From positions 310,001 through 374,000 of the forward strand of contig NZ_WWCS01000004.1 in the NCBI RefSeq assembly GCF_009857535.1: DNA of 64,000 nt, read 5' to 3'. The stretch comes from Duganella margarita. GTDB taxonomy: Bacteria; Pseudomonadota; Gammaproteobacteria; Burkholderiales; Burkholderiaceae_D. This document shows, in pieces, positions 62,706 through 64,000 of the stretch (positions are counted from its first letter, which is position 1; every line of letters begins with the position of its first letter). A program made the translations under genes and the position numbers. The notes beneath the pieces were generated by a model. The model was not told where the DNA came from. It searched no databases and worked only from the letters and a program-made list of their open reading frames with translations.

Positions 62706-63101
62706 TTATTGCAGCAATCTCATTCCGGCTGCGCGGGAAGCGGTACGGTCGAACGTATAGGTGAGATGACAACCTGCAGCCAGCGCCAACTCGGCAATGA
62801 GATGATCGACAAGATCGGCGGCGGAGTCAGCTGATATCTCTACAGCCTTGAAGAATACTTCTGCCTGCTCAATCTTTAGTGACTGCACGCGTGCGAGGCC
62901 TTTTAGGATCTCGCAAACATCTTCTTTGGATACTTGGTAGACATAGCGCAGAACCCATGCAAGCTCGACAAGAACGACTGTACTGACAAACGCCATCTCT
63001 GTGCCTGGAAGCGAAATAATCAAATTGGCAGCGCTGCTCGCTTGTACACGATCATCTTTCAGCAGAAACTGCACCAGCACATTCGTATCAAGCCCTATCA
63101 T
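62706..63101 (-). CDS. PIN-domain ribonuclease toxin (VapC-like)
   Basis: 131 residues. PIN-domain acidic residues: Asp5 in MIGLDTNVLVQFLL, Glu near 46 in VVLVELAWVL, and Asp in DSAADLVDHLIAELA and YTFDRTA near the C-terminus. VapC-type toxins cleave RNA, usually tRNA or rRNA. Overlaps the AbrB-type antitoxin gene by 4 bp, antitoxin first, the standard order. Expected to be neutralised and autoregulated by the antitoxin. Confidence 0.88.
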   Translation of the reverse strand: MIGLDTNVLVQFLLKDDRVQASSAANLIISLPGTEMAFVSTVVLVELAWVLRYVYQVSKEDVCEILKGLARVQSLKIEQAEVFFKAVEISADSAADLVDHLIAELALAAGCHLTYTFDRTASRAAGMRLLQ

Positions 63102-63343
63102 TTCGCTGCTTCCGCAACTCGCCTGGCAACGATATGGTCAATTTGTTCAAGCGAGTGCTCGTCCTCTGCTCTCGCAATGACTCCTTGGAGCGCTTTGGCT
63201 GGCAGGGTCAAGGCGATCATTGTTAGTTCGCCATCTTTAAACTGCACAAACTCCACACGCCCACCTTGTTCCAAGCGGAGCGCTGCTCTGAATTTCTCTG
63301 GAATAGTGACAACGCCATCTGAAGAAACATAAGCCTCAGCCAT
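63098..63343 (-). CDS. AbrB/MazE-type antitoxin
   Basis: 81 residues. AbrB swapped-hairpin DNA-binding domain: AEAYVSSDGVVTIPEKFRAALRLEQGGRVEFVQFKDGELTMI, followed by a helical tail that should wrap the toxin. ATG at 63343 follows GAGGAGTTCACC; an upstream start at 63382 is less likely. Partner of the PIN toxin. Confidence 0.87.
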   Translation of the reverse strand: MAEAYVSSDGVVTIPEKFRAALRLEQGGRVEFVQFKDGELTMIALTLPAKALQGVIARAEDEHSLEQIDHIVARRVAEAAK

Positions 63344-63435
63344 GGTGAACTCCTCGTGTATGAGAATTTCACTGTAGGCCAACTAGTGATAAAAGCAAGC
63401 GGGCCGCGCTGGTGGTTTGCGCGGCCGCAAGTGGT

Positions 63436-63993
63436 TTAGGCCAGGGCGTCGATGTTGTTGCCGATCTGGCTGGTGTTGCTGGCGGCGGCCGCTTTGCTGG
63501 CTTGGGCGATGTCGTAGACCAGTTGCTCTTGCTGGGTCACGGTGCCGTCTTCGTTCTTGTCGGCTGCTTCGTAGGTTTTGGTGGCGCTGCTGCTGCCACC
63601 TGCCGCGCTGGCGCCACCTGCCCCGCCTGCTCCGCCGGCGCCACGCGCACCACCGGCGCCGCTGACGCCACTCGCGCCTTGCGAGCCGCCTTCACCGCCG
63701 CCTTGTGGACGTGGTGGTTTGAAGTCGCCGCTCTTGATGGCCGAGGTCAGGTCATCCTTGGTAATCGAGCCGGTACCTTCTTTGTCGATGGCGTCGAACT
63801 GCTTGGTGGCGTCGTCGGACGAGACGCCTTTGGATTCCAGGCCTTTGACGAATTCGTCTTTGCTGACAGAACCGTCGGTGTCGGCATCCATATCGTCGAA
63901 CATCTTGGTCGCCAGACGCGCTGCGCCTTTGGCGGGATCGAACGTCGGCGCGGTGGTGGTGGTGCTGGAAACGCTGCTGATTGCTGTGCTCAT
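63436..63993 (-). CDS. EF-hand calcium-binding protein
   Basis: 185 residues. Three EF-hand loops: DMDADTDGSVSKDEF (about 34-48), AIDKEGTGSITKDDL (68-82) and AADKNEDGTVTQQEQ (about 143-157), with acidic residues at positions 1, 3, 5 and 12. A low-complexity Gly/Ala/Ser linker (about 95-138) separates the pairs. No signal peptide; a Ser/Thr-rich N-terminus. It resembles the EF-hand proteins annotated as XopAW-type effectors, but no type III secretion gene is in the window, so an internal calcium-binding role is equally possible. Confidence 0.85.
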   Translation of the reverse strand: MSTAISSVSSTTTTAPTFDPAKGAARLATKMFDDMDADTDGSVSKDEFVKGLESKGVSSDDATKQFDAIDKEGTGSITKDDLTSAIKSGDFKPPRPQGGGEGGSQGASGVSGAGGARGAGGAGGAGGASAAGGSSSATKTYEAADKNEDGTVTQQEQLVYDIAQASKAAAASNTSQIGNNIDALA

Positions 63994-64000
63994 GGTTCTT

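Overview
The window is a piece of a high-GC betaproteobacterial chromosome. Gene order and protein types (lptD-surA-pdxA-ksgA, amgK-murU, bamE next to fur, a soluble and a membrane iron system, many outer-membrane and periplasmic proteins) fit the Oxalobacteraceae, in the Massilia / Duganella / Janthinobacterium range. The genus is inference. Coding density is very high and most neighbouring genes overlap by 1-4 bp or abut. No rRNA, tRNA, CRISPR array, prophage or insertion sequence was recognised, and no gap longer than about 260 bp lacks a gene.

Left part (1-12.5 kb): the 5' part of leuS; a three-gene cassette (PAAR tip protein, 3D-domain putative peptidoglycan hydrolase, small exported protein) that looks like an orphan type VI effector-immunity module; an AraC regulator with a VOC protein; methionine aminopeptidase; the chain bamE-dapB-exbB-exbD-barstar; fur; hrcA; a HAD phosphatase; two tandem paralogous lipoproteins. 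12.5-22.6 kb: the envelope block lptD-surA-pdxA-ksgA on the minus strand, divergent from amgK-murU-pepP-ubiH. 22.7-31.2 kb: the three-subunit transhydrogenase pntAA-pntAB-pntB, nudJ-like and mnmA genes, a degenerate response-regulator receiver, an ExoIX-like nuclease, a GST and a glutamate-synthase-like flavoprotein.

31.4-36.4 kb is an iron block: feoA-feoB and a Cys-rich FeoB-associated peptide face bfd-tonB across a strong Fur box, with bacterioferritin nearby. 36.4-44 kb is a complete sucrose-utilisation locus (LacI regulator, TonB-dependent receptor, amylosucrase/sucrose hydrolase, PfkB sugar kinase, SLC45-type transporter) with two palindromic LacI-type operators. 44-64 kb carries purB, cytochrome b561 with two YceI proteins, an S46 dipeptidyl-peptidase, an M14 carboxypeptidase-like protein, an FUSC exporter, LysR/NmrA, an EamA transporter, a diguanylate cyclase, small proteins, an amino-acid permease, an AbrB-PIN toxin-antitoxin pair and an EF-hand protein.

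The most interesting non-gene signal is a family of three ~72-81 bp double-hairpin repeats. Each lies between convergent genes, and in two copies the loops of the two hairpins are exact reverse complements. A second genome-style feature is that at least three convergent pairs have almost no intergenic DNA and carry the terminator of one gene inside the last codons of the other.
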